Shown here: positions 17,108 through 24,544 of the stretch, piece after piece | Layout of the letters: each line of letters starts with the position of its first letter | Position numbering within the stretch: the first letter of the stretch is position 1 | Assembly: GCF_006716315.1 (NCBI RefSeq) | Contig: NZ_VFOV01000001.1 | Span: 4,906,508-4,970,507 of the forward strand | Direction: 5' to 3' | From: Nocardioides albertanoniae | Lineage (GTDB): Bacteria > Actinomycetota > Actinomycetes > Propionibacteriales > Nocardioidaceae | Length of the DNA: 64,000 nucleotides | Program-made: the position numbers and the translations under genes | The notes under the pieces: model-generated | Databases searched by the model: none | What the model saw: only the letters and a program-made list of their open reading frames with translations | What the model was told of the DNA's origin: nothing

Positions 17108-18556
17108 GTGAGCAACACCGACGAGACCTTCAACGACTGGCAGCACCGCGAGGAGCTCGCGGAGACGATGATCCCGATCATCGGCAAGCTCTACCGCGAG
17201 AAGGATGTCACCATCCTGGTTCACAGCCGCTCGCTGGTGAGCAAGTCCGACATCTCGATCCTCAAGGCTCACCGCTTCGCCCGCCAGATCGAGGGTGAGG
17301 AGCTGTCGGTCACCGACACGTTCCCCCTCCTCCAGGCTGTCGCCAAGCTCGACCTGGGCCCCTCGAAGATCGACCTCGGCCAGCTCGCGATCCAGTACGC
17401 CGCCGACGACCGCGGCCTCTCCGTCGACGACTTCGTCGCCGAGAAGCTCGCCGGCGCCACCGGTGAGAACAAGATCGAGCGCAACGGCGGCCAGGACGTC
17501 GTGCTCTACGGCTTCGGCCGCATCGGCCGGCTCGTCGCCCGGCTCCTCGTCGAGAAGGCCGGCTCGCGCCACGGCCTCCGCCTCAAGGCCGTCGTGGTCC
17601 GCAAGGGCGGCGAGGACGACCTCGTGAAGCGCGCCTCGCTGCTGCGCCGCGACTCGATCCACGGCCAGTTCGCCGGCACGATCACGGTCGACGAGAAGAA
17701 CGGCGTGATCATCGCCAACGGCAACCCGATCCAGTTCATCTACTCCAACGACCCGACGACGGTCGACTACACGGCGTACGGCATCAACGACGCCATCCTG
17801 ATCGACAACACCGGCAAGTGGCGCGACCGCGAGGGCCTCTCCAACCACCTGCGTCCGGGCATCAAGAAGGTGCTGCTGACCGCGCCGGGCAAGGGCGACG
17901 TGCCCAACATCGTGCACGGGGTCAACCACCAGACGCTGACCGGCGAGGAGAAGATCATCTCCTGCGCCTCCTGCACCACCAACGCGATCGTGCCGCCGCT
18001 GAAGCTCATGGAGGACCGTTTCGGCCTCGTCCGCGGTCACGTCGAGACGGTGCACTCGTTCACCAACGACCAGAACCTGCTGGACAACTACCACAAGGCC
18101 GACCGCCGCGGCCGCTCCGCACCGCTCAACCTAGTGCTCACCGAGACCGGTGCGGCCTCCGCCGTCTCCAAGGCGCTCCCCGACCTGAAGGCGAAGATCA
18201 CCGGCAACTCGATCCGCGTCCCCACCCCGGACGTATCGATCGCGATCCTGTCGCTCTCGCTCAAGAACGAGACGACGAAGGACGAGGTCGTCGAATACCT
18301 CCGCGAGGCCTCGCTCACCGGCGAGCTGCGCCGCCAGGTCGACTTCACCACCGCCCGTGACGCGGTCTCCTCCGACTTCATCGGCTCCCGGGCCGCCTCG
18401 ATCATCGACGGCAACGCGACCATCGTCGACGGCGACTCCGCGATCCTCTACGTCTGGTACGACAACGAGTTCGGCTACTCCTGCCAGGTCGTGCGCACCG
18501 TGCAGTCGATCTCCGGCGTCGAGTACCCGACGTTCCCGGCCCCGGCCGCGGTCTGA
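17108..18556 (+). CDS. gap: glyceraldehyde-3-phosphate dehydrogenase, long GapB-like form
   Basis: This 482-residue enzyme interconverts glyceraldehyde 3-phosphate and 1,3-bisphosphoglycerate. An N-terminal extension of about 130 residues (ETFNDWQHREELAETMIPII onward) precedes the dinucleotide motif VLYGFGRIGRLVARL. The catalytic cysteine is in SCASCTTNAIVPP, and YDNEFGYSCQVV is the usual C-terminal signature. Ordinary GAPDH has about 335 residues. The long form corresponds to the GapB type of corynebacteria and relatives, used mainly in the gluconeogenic direction. The GTG at 17108 follows AAAGTTGAG. It is a single gene, ended by a hairpin that overlaps the end of the convergent next gene. 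Confidence 0.92.
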   Translation: MSNTDETFNDWQHREELAETMIPIIGKLYREKDVTILVHSRSLVSKSDISILKAHRFARQIEGEELSVTDTFPLLQAVAKLDLGPSKIDLGQLAIQYAADDRGLSVDDFVAEKLAGATGENKIERNGGQDVVLYGFGRIGRLVARLLVEKAGSRHGLRLKAVVVRKGGEDDLVKRASLLRRDSIHGQFAGTITVDEKNGVIIANGNPIQFIYSNDPTTVDYTAYGINDAILIDNTGKWRDREGLSNHLRPGIKKVLLTAPGKGDVPNIVHGVNHQTLTGEEKIISCASCTTNAIVPPLKLMEDRFGLVRGHVETVHSFTNDQNLLDNYHKADRRGRSAPLNLVLTETGAASAVSKALPDLKAKITGNSIRVPTPDVSIAILSLSLKNETTKDEVVEYLREASLTGELRRQVDFTTARDAVSSDFIGSRAASIIDGNATIVDGDSAILYVWYDNEFGYSCQVVRTVQSISGVEYPTFPAPAAV

Positions 18557-18563
18557 CTCGACC

Positions 18564-19340
18564 CTACGCTGCCCCGTCTCGTCCGCTCTCCGGACGGCAC
18601 GGGGCAGCGGCATTCCAGGCCCGGAGGATGGCATCGACGCTGGTCAGGCCGACCTGAGCGACATCGCGGAGGACCGGCGTCGACCGCAGCCACTTCTCGT
18701 ACTCGATCCGCTCCTTCTGCTTCTCGGCATCGCCTCTGAGCCAATCGACCTCGCGCAGCGGACCGTTGGTCGGTGCGCCCCAGACGGTCACCGTCGGCCC
18801 GTGCTCGAGCGGCAGCCAGGTCTCCTCGATCTGCTCGAACCAGGCGCCCGGCGGTTCGACCTCGAAGGTACGAGGCGGCGTGCTCCGGTTCGCCGCCGGC
18901 GGGGTGCCTTCGTCGTAGGTGTGGCCGGTCACCTCCGCGCCGAACACCACCCAGCTGGCGACCGTCGCGACCAGCGGAAACCGGCGGCCGCCCAGGCAGC
19001 CCCAGCGGTCGAGGAACATGCCGAGGAGGAACGGCACATACCAATTCCTTCGCACCACCTCGGCCTGTTCCTCCCAGGTCTGCGAGAGATCGAACCTGCG
19101 ATCGCGCCCGAGCCTGACGATGACCGGGCGGACCGCATCCAGCGTCTGATCCGTGCAGCGCGGCCGGGCCAGCAGCTCGGCCAGCCTGCGCTCGTCATAG
19201 GCGATCGCTCTGCCCGCTCTCTGTCCCGGACCGGCGAGGCCGGCGGTCAAGACCCGGTTCGCCTCGACCTTCCCGATCATGTGCAGCTCGCAGATCCGAC
19301 GTATCGCCTCGCGCGTCGTCACCCGTGTGGTTGCCCCCAT
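18564..19340 (-). CDS. hypothetical protein with HTH-like N-terminus
   Basis: I do not recognise this 258-residue protein. From the ATG at 19340 (MGATTRVTTREAIRRI) the first 60 residues look like a helix-turn-helix or excisionase-type segment (TREAIRRICELHMIGKVEANRVL, then AIAYDERRLAELL). The rest has a tryptophan-rich region (TWEEQAEVVRRNWYVPFLLGMFLDRWG), one hydrophobic stretch (FPLVATVASWVVFGAEV) that could be a buried strand or a membrane segment, and a charged helix near the end. An in-frame start further upstream (19496) lies in the palindrome and is less likely. Two DnaA-box-like sequences lie about 50 bases upstream. The reading frame is solid by codon bias; the function is unknown. 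Confidence 0.6.
   Translation of the reverse strand: MGATTRVTTREAIRRICELHMIGKVEANRVLTAGLAGPGQRAGRAIAYDERRLAELLARPRCTDQTLDAVRPVIVRLGRDRRFDLSQTWEEQAEVVRRNWYVPFLLGMFLDRWGCLGGRRFPLVATVASWVVFGAEVTGHTYDEGTPPAANRSTPPRTFEVEPPGAWFEQIEETWLPLEHGPTVTVWGAPTNGPLREVDWLRGDAEKQKERIEYEKWLRSTPVLRDVAQVGLTSVDAILRAWNAAAPCRPESGRDGAA
18567..18609. terminator. hairpin ending the gap transcript
   Basis: There are 11-bp arms CGCTGCCCCGT (18567-18577) and ACGGGGCAGCG (18599-18609), with a second small stem inside the loop. It starts 11 bases after the gap stop and lies inside the end of the convergent coding sequence. Confidence 0.65.
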
Positions 19341-19392
19341 GGCAGGGACGCTAGGCACGGAGGCCGCATCGGCCAACACGAATTCAAGAGCC

Positions 19393-19413
19393 TGTGGAAA
19401 ACCCTGTGGATAG
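19393..19413. promoter_or_regulatory. two DnaA-box-like 9-mers
   Basis: TGTGGAAAA (19393-19401) and TGTGGATAG (19405-19413) stand 12 bases apart in direct order. Each differs from the TGTGGATAA box by one base. There is no dnaA, dnaN or AT-rich unwinding element nearby, so this is not a chromosomal origin. Confidence 0.35.
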
Positions 19414-19450
19414 TTCGCCGATGGCCATGCCTCACAAGGCGGACTCGCTC

Positions 19451-19509
19451 CTTTTACTAGACGATGACACCTTGTGAACGATTCACAAGGTGTCATCGTC
19501 TAGTAAAAG
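19451..19509. repeat. 59-bp perfect palindrome
   Basis: The 28-bp arms at 19451-19478 and 19482-19509 are fully complementary around a 3-base loop (CGA). The left arm begins CTTTTACTAGACGATGACAC. The element is far more AT-rich than its surroundings and lies between the unknown gene's upstream region and the 3' end of the amino-acid ABC operon. It could end the ABC transcript, but there is no U-tract after it on either strand. It could also be an insertion remnant or a large operator. Confidence 0.9.
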
Positions 19510-19535
19510 CCGGATATCAGGCTCCCCGCCGGCGC

Positions 19536-20270
19536 TCAGGATCGGACGCGAGCCAGGAAGGCGCGGGTGCGCTCCTCGACGGGGTCACCGAACAGCTGCT
19601 CCGGCGGACCCTGCTCGAGCACGCGGCCACCGTCGAGGAAGCAGACCTTGGTGGCCACCTCCCGGGCGAAGGACATCTCGTGGGTGGCGAGGACCAGCGT
19701 GGTGCCGGCAGCAGCCTCGGCCCGGACGATCTCCAGCACATCGCCGACGAGCTCGGGATCGAGGGCCGCGGTGATCTCGTCCAAGAGCAGCAGGCGCGGC
19801 CGCGTGCACATCGCCCGCACCAGCGCGACCCGCTGCTGCTGACCGCCGGAGAGGGCGTCGGGGTGGGCGTCGGCCTTGTCGGCGAGGCCGAACCGGGCCA
19901 GCAGCTCCCGGGCACGACCAGTGGCCTCACCTGCACCGACACCGTGCACGCGCACCTGCGCCAGCGTGCAGTTGTCGAGCACGGACAGGTGCGGGAAGAG
20001 GTTGTAGGCCTGGAAGACCATCCCGATCTCACGGCGCACCGAGCGCGGGTCGACGAGCGGGTCGGAGATCTCCCGTCCGTCGAAGGTGATCACGCCGTCG
20101 TCGATCGTCTCGAGCAGGTTGAGGCAGCGCAGCAGGGTCGACTTCCCCGACCCGGACGCGCCGATCAGACAGACCACGTCGTGCTCGGCGACGGTCAGGT
20201 CCAGGTCGTCGAGCACAGCCCGTCCGCGGTAGGCCTTCCGCAGCCCGGTGGCCTCCAGCAGCGCCGTCAT
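19536..20270 (-). CDS. polar amino-acid ABC transporter, ATP-binding protein
   Basis: This 244-residue ATPase drives import by the transporter encoded just upstream. It has Walker A GASGSGKST (about residues 37-45), the Q-loop in IGMVFQAYNLFPH, the ABC signature LSGGQQQRVALVRAM, Walker B LLLLDEITAALDP and the switch His in LATHEMSFA. These details are those of the GlnQ/HisP/ArtP group for polar amino acids. The start ATG at 20270 overlaps the permease stop by four bases (ATGA), so translation is coupled. It is the last gene of the operon binding protein, permease, ATPase, and is followed 26 bases later by the large palindrome. Confidence 0.93.
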   Translation of the reverse strand: MTALLEATGLRKAYRGRAVLDDLDLTVAEHDVVCLIGASGSGKSTLLRCLNLLETIDDGVITFDGREISDPLVDPRSVRREIGMVFQAYNLFPHLSVLDNCTLAQVRVHGVGAGEATGRARELLARFGLADKADAHPDALSGGQQQRVALVRAMCTRPRLLLLDEITAALDPELVGDVLEIVRAEAAAGTTLVLATHEMSFAREVATKVCFLDGGRVLEQGPPEQLFGDPVEERTRAFLARVRS

Positions 20271-21106
20271 CGGCCTTGCTCCTTCTCGATCTGTCGCCGC
20301 ATCAGCCAGTCGGTGAGCCGGGTGAGCGGCACCGCGACGACGAGGAAGTACGCCGCGGCGACCAGCAACGGCGTGCCGTTGAAGTTGTAGCCCTGGTAGT
20401 CCTGGGCCGCCCGGAGCGCCTCGAAGACACCGACAGCCGAGATCAGCGCGGTGTCCTTCTGCAGCGAGACAAGGTCGTTCATCAGCGGCGGCACGACGCG
20501 GCGTACGGCCTGCGGAAGGACCACGAAGCGCATCGTCTGGGCTCGGGTGAGCGCGAGTGCCTCGGCCGAGGCGACCTGGGTCGGGTGGATGGCCAGGATG
20601 CCCGCGCGGAAGACCTCGGCGACGTAGGCGCCGTAGCAGAGCACCAGGGCGAACGTCGTCAACCAGAACAGCGAGCTGGTCACCCCGGCCAGCCCCAGCG
20701 CCGGGATGCCGATGCCGCAGATGACCACGACCAGGATCGACGGCACGCCACGGAACAGATCGGTGTAGCCGGTGGCCAGGAGCCGCAGCGGCGCCAGCCA
20801 CGGCGAGGTCGTCTGGCGTGCGATGGCGACGACGGCGCCGAGCACGAGCACGCACGGCTCGGCGACCAGGAAGATCCGGATGTTGATCCAGAACCCCTCC
20901 GCGATCGCCGCGAACGAGTCCCGTGCGTGCGACCAGCTCAGGAAGTAGTCGCGGACCCGGTCCCACCCCGGCGAGGAGAGCACGAGCACCACCAGCCCGA
21001 CCGCGACCACGACGGTCACCACGGTCGCGACGGCGATCTGCTGGAGTCGCAGCCGGCGGCGTACGGCCTGCCTCTCGAGCTCCCGCTCGCTGGGCGACCA
21101 GCTCAC
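20267..21106 (-). CDS. polar amino-acid ABC transporter, permease
   Basis: The 279-residue integral membrane permease forms the channel of the amino-acid importer. A first hydrophobic helix (IAVATVVTVVVAVGLVVLVLSS) is followed by a long loop. Then comes the core with FWINIRIFLVAEPCVLVLGAVVAIAR, the YTDLFRGVPSILVVVI segment, and the cytoplasmic coupling motif EALALTRAQTMRFVVLPQAVRRVVPP of HisM/GlnP-type permeases. I prefer the GTG at 21106, which overlaps the preceding stop as GTGA; a longer version from 21142 would overlap the binding-protein gene by 40 bases. Only one permease is present, so it probably acts as a homodimer. Substrate specificity is not predictable. Confidence 0.9.
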   Translation of the reverse strand: MSWSPSERELERQAVRRRLRLQQIAVATVVTVVVAVGLVVLVLSSPGWDRVRDYFLSWSHARDSFAAIAEGFWINIRIFLVAEPCVLVLGAVVAIARQTTSPWLAPLRLLATGYTDLFRGVPSILVVVICGIGIPALGLAGVTSSLFWLTTFALVLCYGAYVAEVFRAGILAIHPTQVASAEALALTRAQTMRFVVLPQAVRRVVPPLMNDLVSLQKDTALISAVGVFEALRAAQDYQGYNFNGTPLLVAAAYFLVVAVPLTRLTDWLMRRQIEKEQGR

Positions 21107-21972
21107 TTCAAGACCGGCACGGAGACGACGTCGGAGAGCCACTCCTTCTCGAGCGCGGCGAGCGTGCCATCGTCGTCGAGTGCCGCCAGCGCCTCGTCGA
21201 GGCAGGGCGCCAGGCCACTGTCCTTCTCGGTCAGCAGCCCGAACTCCTCAGGCTTCTCGCTGCTCTCGAACTGCCCGGTGATCGTGCTGCCCTCGATCTC
21301 GGCACCGGTGATGTAGAACGCGGTCGGCAGGTCGAAGACGAGCGCGTCGACCTGTCCGTTGAGCAGCGCCTGCTTGGCCTGGTCGCTGGTGTCGAAGACC
21401 ATCGGGTCGGTGCTCGGCTTCACGTCCTCGCGGATCGCGGTGAGCGACGTGGTCGCGGTCTGGGCGCCGAGCTTCAGGCCCTTCAGGTCGTCGAGCGAGG
21501 CGGCCTTGGCGGCATCCTTCTCCATGGTCACGACCGCCTGCGAGGCGGTGTAGTAGCCCTGCGAGAAGTCGACGACGCCTTCCCGCTCGGGCGTGACCGA
21601 GATCTGGTTGATGTCGAAGTCGAACTTCTTCGCGCCCGGCGTGTAGGAGGTGTTGAACGCCTGCTTGATCCAGACGACGTCGTCCTTCGCGAACCCGAGC
21701 TGCTCGGCGACGGCGTAGGCGACCGCCGACTCGAAACCCTTGCCGTTGCTCGGGTCGTTGTCGGAGAACCACGGCTCGTACGCCGGGGAGTCGGTGCCGA
21801 TGGTCAGCTTGCCGTCCTGCTTCAGCGGCAGGTCCGCCGCCTTACAGGAGGCGGGTGCGCCGCCTTCGGCGCTGGTCTCACCCTCGCTGCCGCAGGCGGT
21901 GAGCCCGGCAGCGAGAGCCAGCGGAGCGACGAGCAGGGCAGCGAGGCGAGTGCGCACGCGCGGAATCGGCAT
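21103..21972 (-). CDS. polar amino-acid ABC transporter, substrate-binding lipoprotein
   Basis: This is a 289-residue family-3 solute-binding protein. The signal peptide ends in the lipobox LTAC with Cys27. The mature part shows the fold's usual landmarks: LTIGTDSPAYEPWF, GFESAVAYAVAEQLG, IKQAFNTSYTPG, FDFDINQISVTPER and VVDFSQGYYTASQAVV. It captures a small polar ligand outside the membrane and delivers it to the permease. It is first of three overlapping genes. An ATG at 22020 would add 16 residues; I chose 21972 because it gives a standard-length signal peptide. The promoter is shared with the divergent reductase gene and contains a perfect 12-bp palindrome. Confidence 0.9.
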   Translation of the reverse strand: MPIPRVRTRLAALLVAPLALAAGLTACGSEGETSAEGGAPASCKAADLPLKQDGKLTIGTDSPAYEPWFSDNDPSNGKGFESAVAYAVAEQLGFAKDDVVWIKQAFNTSYTPGAKKFDFDINQISVTPEREGVVDFSQGYYTASQAVVTMEKDAAKAASLDDLKGLKLGAQTATTSLTAIREDVKPSTDPMVFDTSDQAKQALLNGQVDALVFDLPTAFYITGAEIEGSTITGQFESSEKPEEFGLLTEKDSGLAPCLDEALAALDDDGTLAALEKEWLSDVVSVPVLK

Positions 21973-22013
21973 GATCGGAATCGTAAGGGGTCCGGGCACT
22001 AGCCGCTTCTTAT

Positions 22014-22025
22014 TACTCATGAGTA
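22014..22025. promoter_or_regulatory. 12-bp palindrome in divergent promoter
   Basis: TACTCATGAGTA is a perfect palindrome within the short AT-rich spacer between the amino-acid ABC operon and the FadH-like gene. It ends 10 bases before the FadH-like start. It could be an operator for either unit; no neighbouring regulator gene supports a specific owner. Confidence 0.4.
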
Positions 22026-22035
22026 GCATACGTCC

Positions 22036-24060
22036 ATGGCGTACGAATCCCTCCTCTCCCCACTCACGATCGGGTCGCTCACCCTGCGCAACCGGGTGGT
22101 GATGGGGTCGATGCACACCGGGCTCGAGGACCACGCGTGGGACATCCCGAAGCTGGCGGCCTACTTCGCCGAACGGGCCAGGGGAGGCACCGGGCTGATC
22201 ATCACCGGTGGCTACGCACCCAACAAGCGCGGCTGGCTGAAGCCGTTCGCCAGCGAGATGAGCTCGCGGCTGCACGCCGCCCAGCACCGTCGGGTCACCG
22301 GTGCGGTGCACGAGGAGGGCGGCGCGATCGCGATGCAGGTGCTGCACGCGGGCCGCTACGCCTACACCCCGTTCTCGGTCAGCGCCTCCGCGCTGAAGGC
22401 GCCGATCAACCCGTTCAAGCCCTCGGCCCTCTCCGACAAGGGCGTCGACTCGACCGTCACCGACTTCGCCAAGAGCGTCGCGCTGGCCAAGCGGGCCGGC
22501 TACGACGCCGTCGAGATCATGGGCTCGGAGGGCTACCTGATCAACCAGTTCCTCACCGAGCGCACCAACCAGCGTGAAGACCGCTGGGGCGGCTCGGTGA
22601 CCAACCGGATGCGCTTCCCGGTGGAGATCGTGCGCCGCGCCCGCGAGCTGGTCGGCGACGACTTCCCGATCATCTTCCGGCTCTCGATCCTCGACCTGGT
22701 CGAGGACGGCCAGACCTGGGAGGAGACGATCGAGCTCGCCTACGCGCTCCAGGACGCCGGCGTCTCGGTGCTCAACACCGGCATCGGCTGGCACGAGGCC
22801 CGGGTGCCCACGATCATCACCCAGGTGCCCCGCGGCGCCTGGCTCGACATGACCGCGCGGCTCAAGGCCGAGGTGTCGGTGCCGGTCTGTGCCTCCAACC
22901 GGATCAACACCCCCGAGCTCGCCGAGTCGGCGATCGCCGAGGGCAAGGCCGACCTGGTCTCGATGGCCCGGCCGCTGCTCGCCGACCCCGAGTTCGCCAA
23001 GAAGACCGCCGAGGGCCGCACCGACGAGATCAACACCTGCATCGCCTGCAACCAGGCCTGCCTCGATCACGTCTTCGCCAACAAGGCCGCCTCCTGCCTG
23101 GTCAACCCGCGCGCCGCGCGCGAGACGACGCTGGTGCTCGCGCCGACCAAGCTGAAGCAGAAGGTCGCCGTCGTCGGTGCCGGGCCGGCCGGTCTGGCCG
23201 CAGCCACCTCCGCCGCCGAGCGCGGCTTCGAGGTCACCCTCTTCGAGAGGTCCCCCGAGCTCGGTGGCCAGTTCCGCCTGGCGATGGCCGTGCCCGGCAA
23301 GGAGGACTTCAAGGACACGCTGCGCTACTTCACCCGTCGTCTGGAGGTGCTCGGCGTCGAGGTGCGCCTCGGCACCGAGGCCACCACGGCCGACCTGGAG
23401 CGCTTCGACCACGTCATCGTCTCGACCGGTGTGACGCCTCGGGTGCCGCAGATCGCCGGCTCCGACGACGACCGGGTCGTGACGTACGCCGACGTGCTGG
23501 CCGGCCGGGTCGTGCCGGGCCGCCGCGTGGCGGTGATCGGCGCCGGTGGCATCGGTGTCGACGTGTCGGCCTGGCTGACCCACCAGCCCGAGACCATGGA
23601 CGAGTGGAAGGCCCGTTGGGGCGTCGGCGACCCCGCGACCGCCCGTGGCGGCCTCACCACCCCGGTGCTCGACGCGCCCGCCCGCCAGGTCACCCTGTTG
23701 CAGCGCAAGACCACCCCGATCGGGATCGGCCTCGGCAAGACCTCCGGCTGGGCCCACCGTGCCCACCTGAAGCAGGACGGCGTCAAGCAGGTCCGGGGCG
23801 CGACGTACGACAAGATCGAGGCCGGCGACGACGCGCTCACCCTCCACTACGCCGTCGACGGCGAGCCCCGGTCGCTCGAGGTCGACCACGTGGTCATGTG
23901 CGCGGGCCAGGAGTCGGTGCGCACCCTGTGGCCCGAGGCCGACGCCGACATGCAGGGCGCCTACCAGAACTGGCACCTGATCGGTGGCGCCGACGTCGCC
24001 GCCGAGCTCGACGCCAAGCGCGCCATCAAGCAGGGCACCGAGGTCGCCGCCGGCCTCTGA
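22036..24060 (+). CDS. 2,4-dienoyl-CoA reductase-like FMN/FAD iron-sulfur oxidoreductase
   Basis: This is a 674-residue modular enzyme of the FadH/trimethylamine-dehydrogenase group. The first half is an Old-Yellow-Enzyme barrel with FMN (LLSPLTIGSLTLRNRVVMGSM, AMQVLHAGRYA, AGYDAVEIMGSEGYLINQFL). Four cysteines in the pattern C-x2-C-x3-C-x11-C (Cys335, 338, 342, 354) bind a 4Fe-4S cluster. The second half is an NAD(P)/FAD domain (VAVVGAGPAGLAAATSA and VAVIGAGGIGVDV). The likely job is NADPH-dependent reduction of 2,4-dienoyl-CoA during breakdown of unsaturated fatty acids. Related enzymes use other enoate substrates, so specificity is not certain. The ATG at 22036 has no clear RBS and the mRNA may be nearly leaderless. 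Confidence 0.85.
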   Translation: MAYESLLSPLTIGSLTLRNRVVMGSMHTGLEDHAWDIPKLAAYFAERARGGTGLIITGGYAPNKRGWLKPFASEMSSRLHAAQHRRVTGAVHEEGGAIAMQVLHAGRYAYTPFSVSASALKAPINPFKPSALSDKGVDSTVTDFAKSVALAKRAGYDAVEIMGSEGYLINQFLTERTNQREDRWGGSVTNRMRFPVEIVRRARELVGDDFPIIFRLSILDLVEDGQTWEETIELAYALQDAGVSVLNTGIGWHEARVPTIITQVPRGAWLDMTARLKAEVSVPVCASNRINTPELAESAIAEGKADLVSMARPLLADPEFAKKTAEGRTDEINTCIACNQACLDHVFANKAASCLVNPRAARETTLVLAPTKLKQKVAVVGAGPAGLAAATSAAERGFEVTLFERSPELGGQFRLAMAVPGKEDFKDTLRYFTRRLEVLGVEVRLGTEATTADLERFDHVIVSTGVTPRVPQIAGSDDDRVVTYADVLAGRVVPGRRVAVIGAGGIGVDVSAWLTHQPETMDEWKARWGVGDPATARGGLTTPVLDAPARQVTLLQRKTTPIGIGLGKTSGWAHRAHLKQDGVKQVRGATYDKIEAGDDALTLHYAVDGEPRSLEVDHVVMCAGQESVRTLWPEADADMQGAYQNWHLIGGADVAAELDAKRAIKQGTEVAAGL

Positions 24061-24093
24061 CCCGCCGGGCGGTGACCCGATAACCTCGGGCAC

Positions 24094-24522
24094 ATGAGCG
24101 ACTCGGCCAACGAAAACTGCCTGTTCTGCAACATCGTCGCGGGCAACATCCCCTCGACGAAGGTCTACGAGGACGACGAGACGTACGCCTTCATGGACAT
24201 CGCGCCGGCCTCCGAGGGCCACGTCGTGGTGGTGCCGAAGACGCACACCAAGGATGTCTTGGAGGCCGACCCGGCGGTCTATGCGGCGACCGCGAAGGCC
24301 GCCCAGACGGTCGCGAAGCGGGCCGTCGAGGTGCTGAACGCCGACGGCGTGAACGTGCTCAACAACTGCGGGTCGACCGCGTGGCAGACCGTGTTCCACC
24401 TGCACTTCCACGTGATCCCGCGCTACACCGACAAGTCCAAGGACTCCCTCACGCTGCCGTGGATCCCGAAGCCGGGCGACCTCGACGCGATCAAGGCGGT
24501 CGGCGAGAAGCTCGCCTTCTAG
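24094..24522 (+). CDS. HIT-family nucleotide hydrolase/transferase
   Basis: The 142-residue histidine-triad protein has the catalytic HxHxHxx motif as HLHFHVIP near residue 107. An N-terminal CLFCNIVAGNIPSTKVYEDD segment provides two zinc-type cysteines of the HINT subgroup. HINT proteins hydrolyse adenosine phosphoramidates and related AMP-lysine adducts in the cytosol. The gene stands alone, 33 bases after the FadH-like gene and converging on the GH1-like gene 22 bases further on. The biological substrate is not known for most bacterial members. Confidence 0.92.
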   Translation: MSDSANENCLFCNIVAGNIPSTKVYEDDETYAFMDIAPASEGHVVVVPKTHTKDVLEADPAVYAATAKAAQTVAKRAVEVLNADGVNVLNNCGSTAWQTVFHLHFHVIPRYTDKSKDSLTLPWIPKPGDLDAIKAVGEKLAF

Positions 24523-24544
24523 CCCGTCGGCTCAACCCGGCAGT

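Noticed and set aside
19393..19413. Chromosomal or plasmid replication origin
   Set aside because: Only two imperfect DnaA-box-like 9-mers are present, with no box cluster, unwinding element, dnaA, dnaN, rep or par gene.
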